In this document: piece by piece, positions 39,695 to 49,023 of the stretch
Layout of the letters: each line of letters begins with the position of its first letter
Position numbering within the stretch: position 1 is the first letter of the stretch
DNA from: Pycnococcus provasolii
Taxonomy: Eukaryota; Chlorophyta; Pseudoscourfieldiophyceae; Pseudoscourfieldiales
DNA length: 64,000 nt
Assembly (NCBI GenBank): GCA_049487715.1
Contig: CP150563.1
Span: forward strand, 62,001 to 126,000
Direction of reading: 5' to 3'
Notes under the pieces: generated by a model
Told to the model about the DNA's origin: nothing
The model's database searches: none
What the model saw: only the letters and a program-made list of their open reading frames with translations
Program-made: the position numbers and the translations under genes

Positions 39695-40597
39695 CTAGGG
39701 CACGTCGAGAGTCATGTCGAGCTCCTCAATCTGCAAGCTCGGATACGGCGCGCAGAACGCCTCGGGCGTGCACGTAATCGCCATGTCGAGATCCTCGACC
39801 GTCGCGCGGCGCGGCGTCCAGCGACTGGGGGATGGCGTAGGCGACGGCACCACCATGCGACTCGCAAGGTGGTGCTGAGCGAGCGTCGGCGTGACGCTGA
39901 AGCGGAAGCCGGCGCCGTCAGCTTCTGTCACCGTAAAGTCCACCGCACGTCCCTGCCCATGCCACGGCAGAGGTGCCACGTACGGCATCACCTGCGGCGT
40001 CGACACGTACGCGTGCTCGCCGTGCACCCTCGTTTGCGTCTTTGACTGTGCCTGCGTCTGGTGCTGCGTGCGCCGTTCCTCCATAGCAAGCGCCGCCTCG
40101 TCGCGACGGCTCTTGCGTGGATGCACGAGGCGTGTCGCGAGCGTGATCGCCTCCAAGTCCGTCGACGCGTTTGACGACGTGTTCTGCTTCCCCTGCGGGT
40201 CGTCGTTTTCGTCCGGCTGTGCTCCGCGGGAGGGACGTGCACTCGACGCCCTGTTGTTCAGGTCGCCGCGGTCGATGACGACGAACTTCGAGTCGGCGCC
40301 GTTGTGGTCCCACGGTGCATCTCCAAGGTGCTGTCCGAATCTGCCTCCGTTGCGTCCGTAGAATTGGTTCCTCCTGAACCCTCGTCGTCGTCCTCCTGCC
40401 CCCGAGTAGAAGTTGCGATTGCTGTGGTATCCACGCGCTGATGCTGCTCCACCATGTCCCGCTGGCGCCGGTGCCGCCCCAGCTGGCACCACCGACCGTC
40501 CCAGGGGCAGTAATCCTCCTCCTCCTCCTCCTTGTCCCTGTTGTCCCTGTTGTCCGTGGAAGACGCCCGCGCACTCCCCGCCGTTCCACACGAACAT
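39695..40597 (-). CDS. hypothetical protein, RG/Gly-rich
   Basis: A 300-residue protein starting MFVWNGGECAGVF. After a Gln/Gly tract come Arg/Gly/Asn-rich repeats (GRRRGFRRNQFYGRNGGRFGQ) reminiscent of RGG-type RNA-binding tails. Basic segments follow, and the C-terminus is acidic and ordered-looking (EELDMTLDVP). A 30-codon upstream extension of the frame starts at a non-ATG codon and is not included. GC-rich third positions support a real gene. No known domain is recognised, and a role in RNA binding would be only a guess from composition. Confidence 0.5.
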   Translation of the reverse strand: MFVWNGGECAGVFHGQQGQQGQGGGGGGLLPLGRSVVPAGAAPAPAGHGGAASARGYHSNRNFYSGAGGRRRGFRRNQFYGRNGGRFGQHLGDAPWDHNGADSKFVVIDRGDLNNRASSARPSRGAQPDENDDPQGKQNTSSNASTDLEAITLATRLVHPRKSRRDEAALAMEERRTQHQTQAQSKTQTRVHGEHAYVSTPQVMPYVAPLPWHGQGRAVDFTVTEADGAGFRFSVTPTLAQHHLASRMVVPSPTPSPSRWTPRRATVEDLDMAITCTPEAFCAPYPSLQIEELDMTLDVP

Positions 40598-40998
40598 GAC
40601 CTGTAGGATTGGGGATGGGATGGTACCACCAAAGGAGTGTGCTGTACCACCAATACGGCAAGGAAAGGCACAATCAATGGAGTGCAAGCAGCAATATTTT
40701 CAATATATATGAGTGCAAAGCGAGACAAAGGGAGGAGTCACAAAGCAGGCACAGCACCGAATGAGGCCTGCTTTGCCAGGCTTGACAAGGGAAGGGGGCC
40801 AAGCAGGCCCGTCCGTTTCCACCAAACCCCGAAACTCCACCACCAAACCCCGAATATTAATTCATTTTTCCTTTTTCCGTTTTCTGCGGGGACTTCGAAG
40901 AGGTATCCCCATCTATGATAGCTAGCCGCCGTCTGTCTGCTTTGGTTTTCTTCCCTCTCGTAGTCGCGTTTTCCCTCAGTTTGTATTCCTAGCCCAAA
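40598..40998. other. divergent promoter region
   Basis: This is the spacer between the divergent RG-rich gene and ribosomal P3. It holds two near-identical copies of CCACCAAACCCCGAA (40818-40855) about 150 nt upstream of the P3 start. No gene is seen. Confidence 0.5.
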
Positions 40999-41345
40999 AT
41001 GGCGTCCGTCTACAACTTCAAGGCGTCTTTGTCAGGAAAGGCGTGGAGCGCAACCGGTTTCGGAGACAAGGCTGACGGTATCGAAGTCTCCGGGGACAGC
41101 GAGATCGAATTCACCGTGGCGCTCAAAGCGGCGGTGTCCGAGAAGGAACCGGGATACCTGCGCGTCGACAAGACGCTCATCACGCCGAAGCGCGCGTACT
41201 ACTGCCTCATGGTGGGAGGAGCAGTCGCATCTGGAGGAGGCGGCGGCGGCGGCGGCGGGGCGGTGGCGCGGCGGCGGCGGCGGCGCCCGAGCCGGAGCCT
41301 GAGGAGGAGGAAGAGGAGGAGGCCGAGTTCGACCTGTTCGATTAA
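40999..41345 (+). CDS. 60S acidic ribosomal protein P3, apparent frameshift in hinge
   Basis: The N-terminal 75 residues (MASVYNFKASLSGKAWSATG ... ITPKRAYYCLMVGG) match the plant-specific P3 stalk protein in order and length. They are followed by a Gly-rich hinge. In the frame that starts at the ATG the hinge runs into an Arg-rich nonsense tail. One frame over, the same DNA encodes poly-Ala, APEPEPEEEEEEEAEFDLFD and a TAA at 41343-41345, which is the acidic C-terminus ending in [F/L]-D-L-F-D typical of P proteins that contact elongation factors. One base appears to be missing in the GGC/GGGG tract around 41236-41262. P3 helps form the ribosomal stalk with P0/P1/P2 in the cytosol. The frameshift could be an assembly error in a GC repeat. 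Confidence 0.75.
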
Positions 41346-41805
41346 GCTCGAAGTAACAGTAATCGAGTTGACTTCGTCCAGCGGTCGTCCAGTCACACCA
41401 CTTATCATTTAGCCCAATAAGGTGGCGCGATGCAACAGCGCGTCTGTACACACACAAGCCGCCACCAACGTACAAGCTGCGAGACGAAGGGAAGGTCATC
41501 GTCGGCGTCGTCGGCGTCGTCGCTCCATAGATTTGGGCGGAGGAGGGGCAAGAACAGTCCCCCAACGAAAAATAGTCGGGGTTTCATTTTCGGGTATTAG
41601 TCGCGCACGGCGTGCGTGCTGCGCTGCGCGCATGGCGTGCGACGTACCATCGTAGCGTACCGTACTGATACCGCTTTTCAAACATATTGTATTGTCAAGC
41701 CTACTCATTCGCGCGCTCGCCAACAACTACAACGCTTAAGACTCACACTAACATAACGAAATATTGTAAAGTAACTATCACATCCGTCTAGCCAGCTAAC
41801 TAACC
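41346..41805. other. convergent intergenic, shared 3' motif
   Basis: Thirty-odd bases after the P3 stop lies GTCCAGCGGTCGTCCAGTCA (41379-41398), which is close to a sequence just after the tubulin acetyltransferase stop (about 63747). The rest has no gene-like frame. Confidence 0.45.
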
Positions 41806-42930
41806 TTATGCTGACAAGGGTGGCACTGTCGTCGTCGTATTCGTCGTCGCCGGCTTGTTCACCTCGACAGCGTACACGCTGTCGGATGTTTGCGTACCCG
41901 CGTTCTCGCTGCCCCCAATCACCGCAAACGCGCCGTTGCACACGACACCCGCGCATGCGCCGCGAGGCGCGGGAAGAGGCGTGTCGTCACTCCAATTTCC
42001 GCTCGACAAATTCATCACCTCCACGGTACTCAGCTCCTTGCGGCTCGCGTCGATGCCGCCCGCCGCAAACATGCGCAGGCCGACAATGCCCACAGCCAGC
42101 GCGCCACGAGGTGTTGGCATGATCTGCGCCGGAACTGTGCCGTCAAGGACCCAAGTGCGGCTGCTTGCGTCAAACACCTCCACGGTGCCCAGTGCACGCC
42201 CAAGCTGGTCGAAGCCACCCACGACGTAAATGCGCTTCGACTTGGACTCCACCGCCGCCGAAATGCCCCAGCGCGGCGTCGGCATGGGCGGGAGCGCGCC
42301 CCACGTCTCCTTGAGCGCGTCCATCACCTCCACCTCGCTCAGCACCACCTCTCCCTTGCCCTCGGGCGCCGGTGCGGCGCCGCCAAAGACGAAGCAGAAG
42401 TTGTCCACGCCCACGGCGGCGTGGCCGTACCTCGCTGTGGGCATAGAGGTCGTTTCGTCCCACCAGTTGTTCTCGACACTGAACTTCTGCACCTCGTCGT
42501 TCGGCTCCCATCCGTCAGCCCCGCCGATGGCAAACACCGTGCCGAGCGCGGAGCATAGCGCACCGTTCAGTTGCGGCACCTGCAGGCCATCCTTCTGCTC
42601 TCACGACGCGTGTGCTTGGTCGGTGCCGTTGGCCGGCGCGAGCGCCTCCACGCTGTTCAGTATGTCCGAACCCGCACCTTCGTCGGTTCGCGTCTGTCCA
42701 CCCACCACATAGATGACGCCGCCGGCGCACGCGGCACTCGCCATGTCGCGTGGTGTTGTGAGGTCCGCCAGGTCATCCCACACGATGGGGTCATTGTCGT
42801 CGTCTGCGACGTTCGCCAACGACGGCTGAAGCACTCGTGCGCCCATAGCGAGAGAGTCTCTGGGGAGAACGTTCGCACACAGCAGGAGCACGCACACGCA
42901 CAAGTGCACTGCAAGAGAGCTGCGCGGCAT
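41806..42930 (-). pseudogene. secreted kelch-repeat protein with in-frame TGA
   Basis: A signal peptide (SLAVHLCVCVLLLCANVL) is followed by kelch repeats with double-Gly strands: IYVVGG, VFAIGG, FCFVFGG, IYVVGG, RMFAAGG and FAVIGG, each with R..A/G and mostly W at the usual spacing. These predict a five- or six-bladed beta-propeller in the secretory pathway or outside the cell. The frame is interrupted once by TGA at 42601-42603 but continues in the same frame for 258 more codons. The TGA falls exactly where the conserved kelch Trp is expected (nine residues before the following Pro), so a TGG-to-TGA change is the simplest explanation. Intact flanks suggest a very recent nonsense mutation, sequencing error or readthrough. 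Other genes here end in TGA, so TGA is a normal stop. Confidence 0.75.
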
Positions 42931-43158
42931 GTTTGTATGCTTTCATCATGCTTGCACGCGCGAAACAACACAGCACAGCACAGCACAGCACGAGGAGCAA
43001 GCACCGAGCAAACCGATCCTTCTTACCTTACCGAGCTGGGACGCATTGGCGAGACAATAATGACGATGGCGTGCGTCGGCGAGTACAGGGACCAGTAGCA
43101 GGGACCCGTAACGGCTGGCAAGTGCGCCGAATGGCGAGGAGGAGGAGGAAGCACACGC

Positions 43159-44718
43159 ATGGAAGCGACGTCACGTCGTGCATCTATTGTGGCATCACGC
43201 GATGCGAGCACGACGCCGACGACGACGACGACGAGCAACAACAATAATGCGTGTACCAACATTGACGCACACTCTGCAGAGTTTACGGAACCTGCTCATC
43301 CATCTTTTCCGTTGATGCTCCACCGCATTGTTCCGGTAGGAAAAATACACAACACGGATACGGCAGCGCGCATACAGCACCAACACCAACCTTCTTTGTT
43401 AAGTAGCGACGTCTCTTTTGAGAATAAGACGCGGCCGCGACCACCACCAGCACTACGAGCATTAGCATCAGCAGCCGCTAGATTTCTGGCTAGAGTTCCT
43501 TGCATGCTCTTCATGGGAATTTCGGAATTGGCACAGCGAGTACGCGCCATGTTCAGCGGAAGTTTGCCCCGCGTGTCGCGCGCGGCTGTCGCCGTGCTCG
43601 TGCTCATCCTCTGCGTGGTTGTGGGAAGTCTCGCGAGGAGCACAGACGGACGGCACCACCACGACCACCACGCAAGGCTCCTCATGACGGAGGATGAGGA
43701 GGCCGACTTCGCGGCGGAGCCTGAGATGGCCGACGCCATGGTTATGGAAAGCGACGAACCTATGCGGAAGTCGATGCCGAAGATGGCAAGACGGTCCGTA
43801 GGCGCGAAGCCGGCTATGATGATGGGAAAGGCGCAGGCGTACTCAGCCGCCGGAGGAGGTGGAATAAACAACCTAATGATGCGCGATGAGGCGGCTGAAG
43901 ACGGTGCGCAGAACGACATCGTTCCGGACAAACGCCTTATCGTCAAGAATGGGCACCTCTCGATTCGCGCGAAGAACGTGTCAGTGGCGCGCAACGCCAT
44001 CGTCGAGGAGCTTGAGCGTCTTAACGGCTTCGTCGCAAGCGAGAACACGCACGCCAACCCCGTATTCCGCCCGAGGCCAAAGATGCACATTCGCAGACCG
44101 CCGCCCGACGGGTATCCGCCAGTGGACGACGAGGAAACGAAGACGCCGCCGCCGCCACCACCTCAGGAGAATGTCGACCTTAACCTACGCATTCCGGCTG
44201 AGCACTTCGAGTCGTTTGTGAGCTTTGCTCGACGAAGCGCCTCCGAGGTGCTATCATCATCCATCAGCGGCGAAGACGTCACCGAGCAGTACGTTGACGC
44301 AGCGACGCGCGCGAAGAACCTCGAGGCTGCCCACACGCGCCTGCTCGCGCTCATGGAGCGCGCAAACGACGTGCGATCGACGCTCGAAGTACAGCGAGAG
44401 CTCACGCGTGTGACTGGCGAGATGGAAGCGCACAAGACGCGTGCGATGAGCCTGCAGAAGCGGGCTACGCTGAGCAGCTTGCACGTATCGATATCGCCGC
44501 CGCCACCCGAGCAGGATCCTCCTCCGCCTCGCAAGCCAGTGCCACGCCTGCACCGTGCGTTTCGGATGGCGGTGGGCGTGCTCGTGGAAGCGGCCCTCCG
44601 AGCGCTCGACGGCGCCGTTTACCTCGTCGTGCTTGGCGTGCCCACGGGAGTGGTCGTGGCGCTCGTGATGTGCGCGATGCGTTCGCGCTCCGCCGGCGCA
44701 CCGACGACGAAGTCGTAG
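43159..44718 (+). CDS. DUF4349 domain membrane protein
   Basis: The 519-residue protein ends in a domain like bacterial DUF4349. KRLIVKNGHLSIRAKNVSVA and NGFVASEN begin it, LNLRIPAEHFESFVSFAR follows, then SISGEDVTEQYVDAATRAKNLEAAHTRLLALMERA, VQRELTRVTGEMEAHK and RATLSSLHVSI. A coiled-coil sits within this block, and a C-terminal membrane helix follows (VYLVVLGVPTGVVVALVMCAM), as in bacterial members, which are envelope proteins of unknown function. A first hydrophobic helix (AAVAVLVLILCVVVGSLA, about residues 142-160) is preceded by a long Ser/Thr-rich leader. A Pro-rich insertion splits the domain. Several downstream ATGs could be the true start. Bacterial origin is inferred from the family distribution as I know it. 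Confidence 0.75.
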   Translation: MEATSRRASIVASRDASTTPTTTTTSNNNNACTNIDAHSAEFTEPAHPSFPLMLHRIVPVGKIHNTDTAARIQHQHQPSLLSSDVSFENKTRPRPPPALRALASAAARFLARVPCMLFMGISELAQRVRAMFSGSLPRVSRAAVAVLVLILCVVVGSLARSTDGRHHHDHHARLLMTEDEEADFAAEPEMADAMVMESDEPMRKSMPKMARRSVGAKPAMMMGKAQAYSAAGGGGINNLMMRDEAAEDGAQNDIVPDKRLIVKNGHLSIRAKNVSVARNAIVEELERLNGFVASENTHANPVFRPRPKMHIRRPPPDGYPPVDDEETKTPPPPPPQENVDLNLRIPAEHFESFVSFARRSASEVLSSSISGEDVTEQYVDAATRAKNLEAAHTRLLALMERANDVRSTLEVQRELTRVTGEMEAHKTRAMSLQKRATLSSLHVSISPPPPEQDPPPPRKPVPRLHRAFRMAVGVLVEAALRALDGAVYLVVLGVPTGVVVALVMCAMRSRSAGAPTTKS

Positions 44719-44919
44719 TAATAGTCACTACGGTACCTTAGAAATTGCCCCCGACCAGGATAGGTTGACCAGGATCCCAAAATTTCAAACCCCCAACTCC
44801 TCTTGAGCCCCGCCGCAGAAATTCTCCGCAGAAAAGGAAGAAAGCGATTTCAGTCGCGTCAGCACTTCAAATTTGCGTTTCTTGGAATTTTACTACAGTA
44901 TTTTTCCTTTGCGATTTTC

Positions 44920-46137
44920 ATGGCGTCATCTTCATTTTTGTCTGCGTCCGCCGGCGTGCGCCTTCCATCATTGTGGCGTGAATTCATGTATCGGTCGATC
45001 GTTCCGTCGACGATCACGCTCGTGGCATCAGATCATAATTGCGGCATGACGCCCACCGATTTCAGGATGGTCGGCATCTTCGTGCTCGCGACGCCGATCA
45101 TACGCCTCCTGCTAAACACCGCCGTGCTTCGTCCCATCGCCAGGCGCGCGGTGCTCACGCCATCTCAGCGCGCACGCAAGCGCATCGCGAAAGCGGATAC
45201 CGATCGCGTCACCCGGTTTCAGGAATCCGCGTGGAAGCTTCTCGTGTACACGACGTTCCAAATCATGGGATGGCGTGCCATGATCACGGAGGCGAAATCA
45301 GCTGGGCTGCTGCTCACCGACGACCAGTCGCTGCTGCTGGGCCTATCCGACATGATCAGTGGTGGTGGAGGCTCGTCGCCGCGCCGCACGTTTTCGCAAT
45401 TCTGGCTGAGAGGATGGCCCGAACAGCGCTGCGATTCCGCGACCAAGAATCTGTACGCTGCCGAGCTGGGATTCTACGTTGCTTCCATCGGAATGCTCCT
45501 TGTGTGGGAGGTGCGTCGAAAGGACTTCGCGGTCATGCTCACCCACCACGTCATCACGTCGTTGCTGATTTTTCATTCGTGGACGCTCCACTTCATGCGT
45601 GCTGGGCTTGCCATTCTACTGCTGCACGATGCGTCAGACATTCTCATGGAGTCCGCGAAACTGTGCAACTACGCGGAGCAAAAGCACTCCGCGAATATGC
45701 TCTTCGGGCTCTTCATGCTCAGCTGGATTGTGCTTCGACTTCTTACGTTCCCCTTTGTTGTTGTGAGGAGCACTCTATTTGACGCCCTCGCGATGTTTCG
45801 CGCACCTCCCTGGGAGTTGCACATCGTCGAGCCTGGTCCTGTGCTGGCATTTCATCACGGTAAGTCTACCATTCTAACCACCAAATCACACACAGAAAAA
45901 AAAAACAAAATCGCTAACAACCTTACACACTAAATAAAAAAAACAGGTGTGTACAACGTCGCGTTGCTCGCGTTGTGCTGCATGCACGTCTACTGGTTCA
46001 CGCTTATTTGCCAGATGGCTCACCGCGCTATTGTCGTACCTGCGATGGAAAACCGCACGCCTGATGGCGTGCAAGATATTCGTGAGGAGGATGAGGATGA
46101 GGAAGACGACGCTGGCGACGAAGAGAAGGAGGACTGA
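44920..46137 (+). CDS. TLC-domain protein, ceramide synthase-like, two exons
   Basis: Exons 44920-45859 and 45947-46137 join across an 87-nt intron (GTAAGT donor, AACAG acceptor; Gly codon split G|GT) to give 376 residues. The TLC/LAG1 core is clear: WEVRRKDFAVMLTHHVITSLLIF has the double-His motif, LLLHDASDILMESAKLCNYAE the D..D/E motif, and several transmembrane helices surround it. The C-terminus is very acidic (EEDEDEEDDAGDEEKED), as in many ceramide synthases. Ceramide synthases acylate sphingoid bases in the ER. The N-terminal homeobox-like region of animal enzymes is absent, as in plants. The start at 44920 is the first ATG; the second exon would otherwise be missed because the unspliced frame stops in the intron. 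Confidence 0.85.
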
Positions 46138-46288
46138 CGGTGGCGCGTACATGTACGGTGAGCAGGCCGGGCATGGGAGGCGAGCGAGCGAGGAGGAGGA
46201 GGAAGTTTTTACGTTTGTTAATTTTTGTTGGATCGTTTACTAAAAAGTTTTTAACCCCGCAAAAAAAAAGGAAAGAATGGTCTGGTCA

Positions 46289-47872
46289 TCAGTCGCCTCG
46301 CGCCGCCTCAAGCACCGTCTGAGCGATGCGCTCGGCAGCGCCATCAGCGAGCATGCCCGTCGCACGAGCACTCTCTGACATCGCACGTCGCCGCGCCGCG
46401 TCATTGAGAAGCTCAATCACCGTATCGGGAAGAGTGCTCAAGTCCGACTCAAGCACAATCTCCGCGGCACCCGTCTCTGCGAGGGCGCGCGCGTTTGCCG
46501 TTTGGTGGTCATCTGCCACGTAAGGGGAGGGCACGAGCACGCTCGGAACTCCGAAGAGCGTGAGCTCGGCGACGGTGAGTGCGCCCGCTCGGCACACAGC
46601 CACATCCGCGGCTAGCAGTGCTTCGCGCATGGCATCGTTGTCGAGGAATGGCGCGATCCTCAGACGCGGGTGTGGCTCGACGGCAGCGACGACGTCTTCG
46701 TAATTCGCACCTCGTCCACACTGCCAAAGCACGTGAAGCTGCGGATTTGCCTCAAGCATGGCAGTCACGCCGGTGGTGGGGTTGGCGAACACGTCGTTCA
46801 CCGGCCTTGCGCCGAGCGATCCACCGAGCACGACGAGTACCTGTGCGTTGTTGGTGTACGGCGTTCCAAGCAGGCTCTGTCGCGCGCGTGCGCGCAGGAC
46901 GCGCCTGCTTGCTTCCACCACCGGTCCTTTGTTCGCCTTCTTCTTTCCACCTTTGGCGGCATCGACGAAGCTCCTTCTCAGCGGGTTCGCTTCGAGCACG
47001 ACCTGCGCGCGTTGTGTGGACTTTCCGAAGATGCGCAGCACGATGGAAAGGATCATCGCCACGACGGCGCGCATGCCTCCCACCGCACCCATGGCACGCT
47101 TCGCCTGCTCGCTCGCGACGATTGCAATGCGCGCGGCGCCGCTCGCCGCGAGCACGGCGTTTGCGAGTCCGGGCACCGCATTTTGCTCTTGAATGATGAC
47201 TGGCGTTCCTCGCAGCGCGGCTGCTATGCACACGGGCGCGGCGACGTAGCCTCCTGTTCCGAGCACGCACTTCGCTTTTCTTCGCGCAAGCACGCGCCAC
47301 GCGCTGAATACCGCCGCGACGACTGCGAACGGCAGCAGCAGGTTCCTCGGCCTGAACCACGGCCTGTACATCTGCATGCTCGGTACGGCGTCGAATTCGT
47401 ACCCAGACTCCGGCACGGTTTTTGCCTCCATGCGCTGCGCCGTTCCCACGAAGCTGACGTTGTTGTTTTGGCTTTCAATCGCCTCCGCGACTGCGATGGC
47501 GGGGAAGACGTGCCCACCCGTCCCACCCGCGGCGATGACGACGTGCTCACTGCTTGTATTCTCGCCACCGTCATCGTCGTCGTTCGCCGTCGCATCCTCC
47601 GAAGACGAAGTCCCAGGTTTCGCTTTCGTTTGTACCACCTTCGAGGTCCCCAAGTTCGCGGCTGCTACAACATGTGATGCAGAGAAGGGGCGCACCACAC
47701 AAGAGCGCCCTAAAGGCCCTAACCCAACCCGAGCAATAAACACCCTCCTATTTGAGCAAGCGAGAATTCGATAAGGAGCACGCTTCTTCTTATGCGAGTG
47801 AGAAGACGACAATGAACAGGAGGAAGCACCACAACGCGAGTTAAAACACAATCGCGCCGACATGGGCGACAT
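46289..47872 (-). CDS. murG: MurG-type GlcNAc transferase with organelle leader
   Basis: The 527-residue protein is a MurG glycosyltransferase: HVVIAAGGTGGHVFPAIAVAEAI (N-terminal G-loop), GTGGYVAAPVCIAAALRGTPVIIQEQNAVPG, VLVVLGGSLGARPVND, AADVAVCRAGALTVAEL, PSVLVPSPYVADDHQTANA. In bacteria MurG transfers GlcNAc to lipid I to make lipid II, the last cytoplasmic step of peptidoglycan precursor synthesis. About 110 N-terminal residues rich in Ser, Arg and Ala, with no acidic residues before about residue 90, resemble a chloroplast transit peptide. Plastid peptidoglycan or remnants of its pathway are known in glaucophytes, mosses and some prasinophytes. An insertion (RKAKCVLG-like region then IVLRIFGKSTQ) is longer than in bacteria. 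The C-terminus is complete. Confidence 0.9.
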   Translation of the reverse strand: MSPMSARLCFNSRCGASSCSLSSSHSHKKKRAPYRILACSNRRVFIARVGLGPLGRSCVVRPFSASHVVAAANLGTSKVVQTKAKPGTSSSEDATANDDDDGGENTSSEHVVIAAGGTGGHVFPAIAVAEAIESQNNNVSFVGTAQRMEAKTVPESGYEFDAVPSMQMYRPWFRPRNLLLPFAVVAAVFSAWRVLARRKAKCVLGTGGYVAAPVCIAAALRGTPVIIQEQNAVPGLANAVLAASGAARIAIVASEQAKRAMGAVGGMRAVVAMILSIVLRIFGKSTQRAQVVLEANPLRRSFVDAAKGGKKKANKGPVVEASRRVLRARARQSLLGTPYTNNAQVLVVLGGSLGARPVNDVFANPTTGVTAMLEANPQLHVLWQCGRGANYEDVVAAVEPHPRLRIAPFLDNDAMREALLAADVAVCRAGALTVAELTLFGVPSVLVPSPYVADDHQTANARALAETGAAEIVLESDLSTLPDTVIELLNDAARRRAMSESARATGMLADGAAERIAQTVLEAARGD

Positions 47873-48206
47873 GATTGGTGCGCCGAGCGCCTACCTAAAG
47901 GTGGAGAGGGAGGAGGAGGGAACCAAATGAGCGGTTGAGATTGAGAACGAAGATAGGGGTTTGGGGGGGAGAAAAATATCTAAATCACCCATCTCACTCC
48001 CGGTTCCTTCCCGGACGCGGATGAGATGGGCAGGCGAAAGAAAACAAAACGGGCCGGCTGGTCCCAGAGGTCACTATCGTAGTAGGGCACTATCGACAAT
48101 GGCACACAATCCTTGCCTCATAGTCCTATGTAAGAACTACCTATGCCTCATACCTATCTATGCCTCACATACCTGCCTCATGCACATGCCTCCTTAGTTC
48201 TTACAG
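47873..48206. other. intergenic, short tandem and inverted repeats
   Basis: A CCTCATACCTATCTATGCCT-type degenerate tandem (48110-48190) is bounded by a 10-nt inverted pair GTAAGAACTA/TAGTTCTTAC (48129-48138 and 48194-48203). This sits immediately left of the MITE-like element. No gene is seen. Confidence 0.5.
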
Positions 48207-48717
48207 TAGGAAGGGGGGGTGCGGAAAGTCCGGCCTCACGGAAAGTCCGGCCTCTTCCCCCATCGATGGACAAATTTCCCCGTCATGAGGAGAGGTATGC
48301 CAGGAGGTTGCCGATGTGTTTCCCCGATCAAACTCCCCCACAACGGGTTTTCCGGTTATAAGTAAAACCTTTAGGCAAAACTTAATGGCGCTGGCGCTGG
48401 TTGTGTGCGTGCGTTTTATCACCTCCGTTGATGGGCAGTTGTAGAGCATACATAGAGCAACCACCAGCGAGAAACCTCGTCTTTATCTGACCTGAAACGG
48501 AGCAGTTATCGATGGTGTTCATAATGGCCATATAACCATAGATTTGGTCGGGATCTGATCAAAACTCTCTTTTCAGGGTATTAGCGATTTTCGCCATTTT
48601 CCAGGTCCATTTAGAGTGGTCCATTTTCTCGAATTCCCGTTAACACGGGGAAATTTGTCCATCAGGGGGAGAGGCCGGACTTTCCGTGGAGGCCGGACTT
48701 TCCGCACCCCCTTCCTA
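48207..48717. mobile_element. MITE-like element with 73-77-bp terminal inverted repeats
   Basis: The left end (48207-48283) begins TAGGAAGGGGGGGTGCGG. The right end (48645-48717) is its reverse complement with only a few differences. Each end contains two copies of GGAAAGTCCGGCCTC and finishes with GGACAAATTTCCCCGT. A TA dinucleotide stands at both outer edges, consistent with TA target duplication as in Tc1/mariner-like elements. The 511-bp element has no coding capacity, so it is non-autonomous. Confidence 0.75.
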
Positions 48718-48809
48718 TGCCCATGCACGCTTAACCTTAAGTAACTTGCACGCTTGCTCCCCCCACTCCCACGCACGGTACCACTCCTCTTAGATTTCTT
48801 AGATTTCTT

Positions 48810-49010
48810 TTAACACCGGATTCACCTCAGAGGGTACCCAATTTTGCCCAATTTTGAGGATAGGCCGATTTTGCAAAAAATCGAGTCTTCGTTGTCTATT
48901 CAAGCCAAAGACGGATCCTGAAAGAGCTCGGCGAGCTCTTTCCAACGAGCCATCAAACACCTCCACCTGACACCGTCTCGCCATTCTGCAAGACGGAAAT
49001 TTTCGGAAAT
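48810..49010 (+). repeat. left terminal inverted repeat of transposon
   Basis: It matches the reverse complement of the right end. It differs mainly by one short indel (CAATTTTGCCCAATTTTG versus TTTTCGTG) about 30 bp in, and by a divergent stretch near the inner edge. Confidence 0.85.
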
Positions 49011-49023
49011 TTTCACAGCGTTT

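Noticed and set aside
42601-42603. TGA as a selenocysteine codon in the kelch protein
   Set aside because: The position matches the structural Trp of a kelch blade, there is no Cys/Ser redox motif around it, and a one-base TGG change explains it better.
42580-42605. 25-nt intron GTGAGAG...CTGCAG removing the TGA in the kelch gene
   Set aside because: Too short compared with the 87-136-nt introns here, and removal breaks the reading frame.
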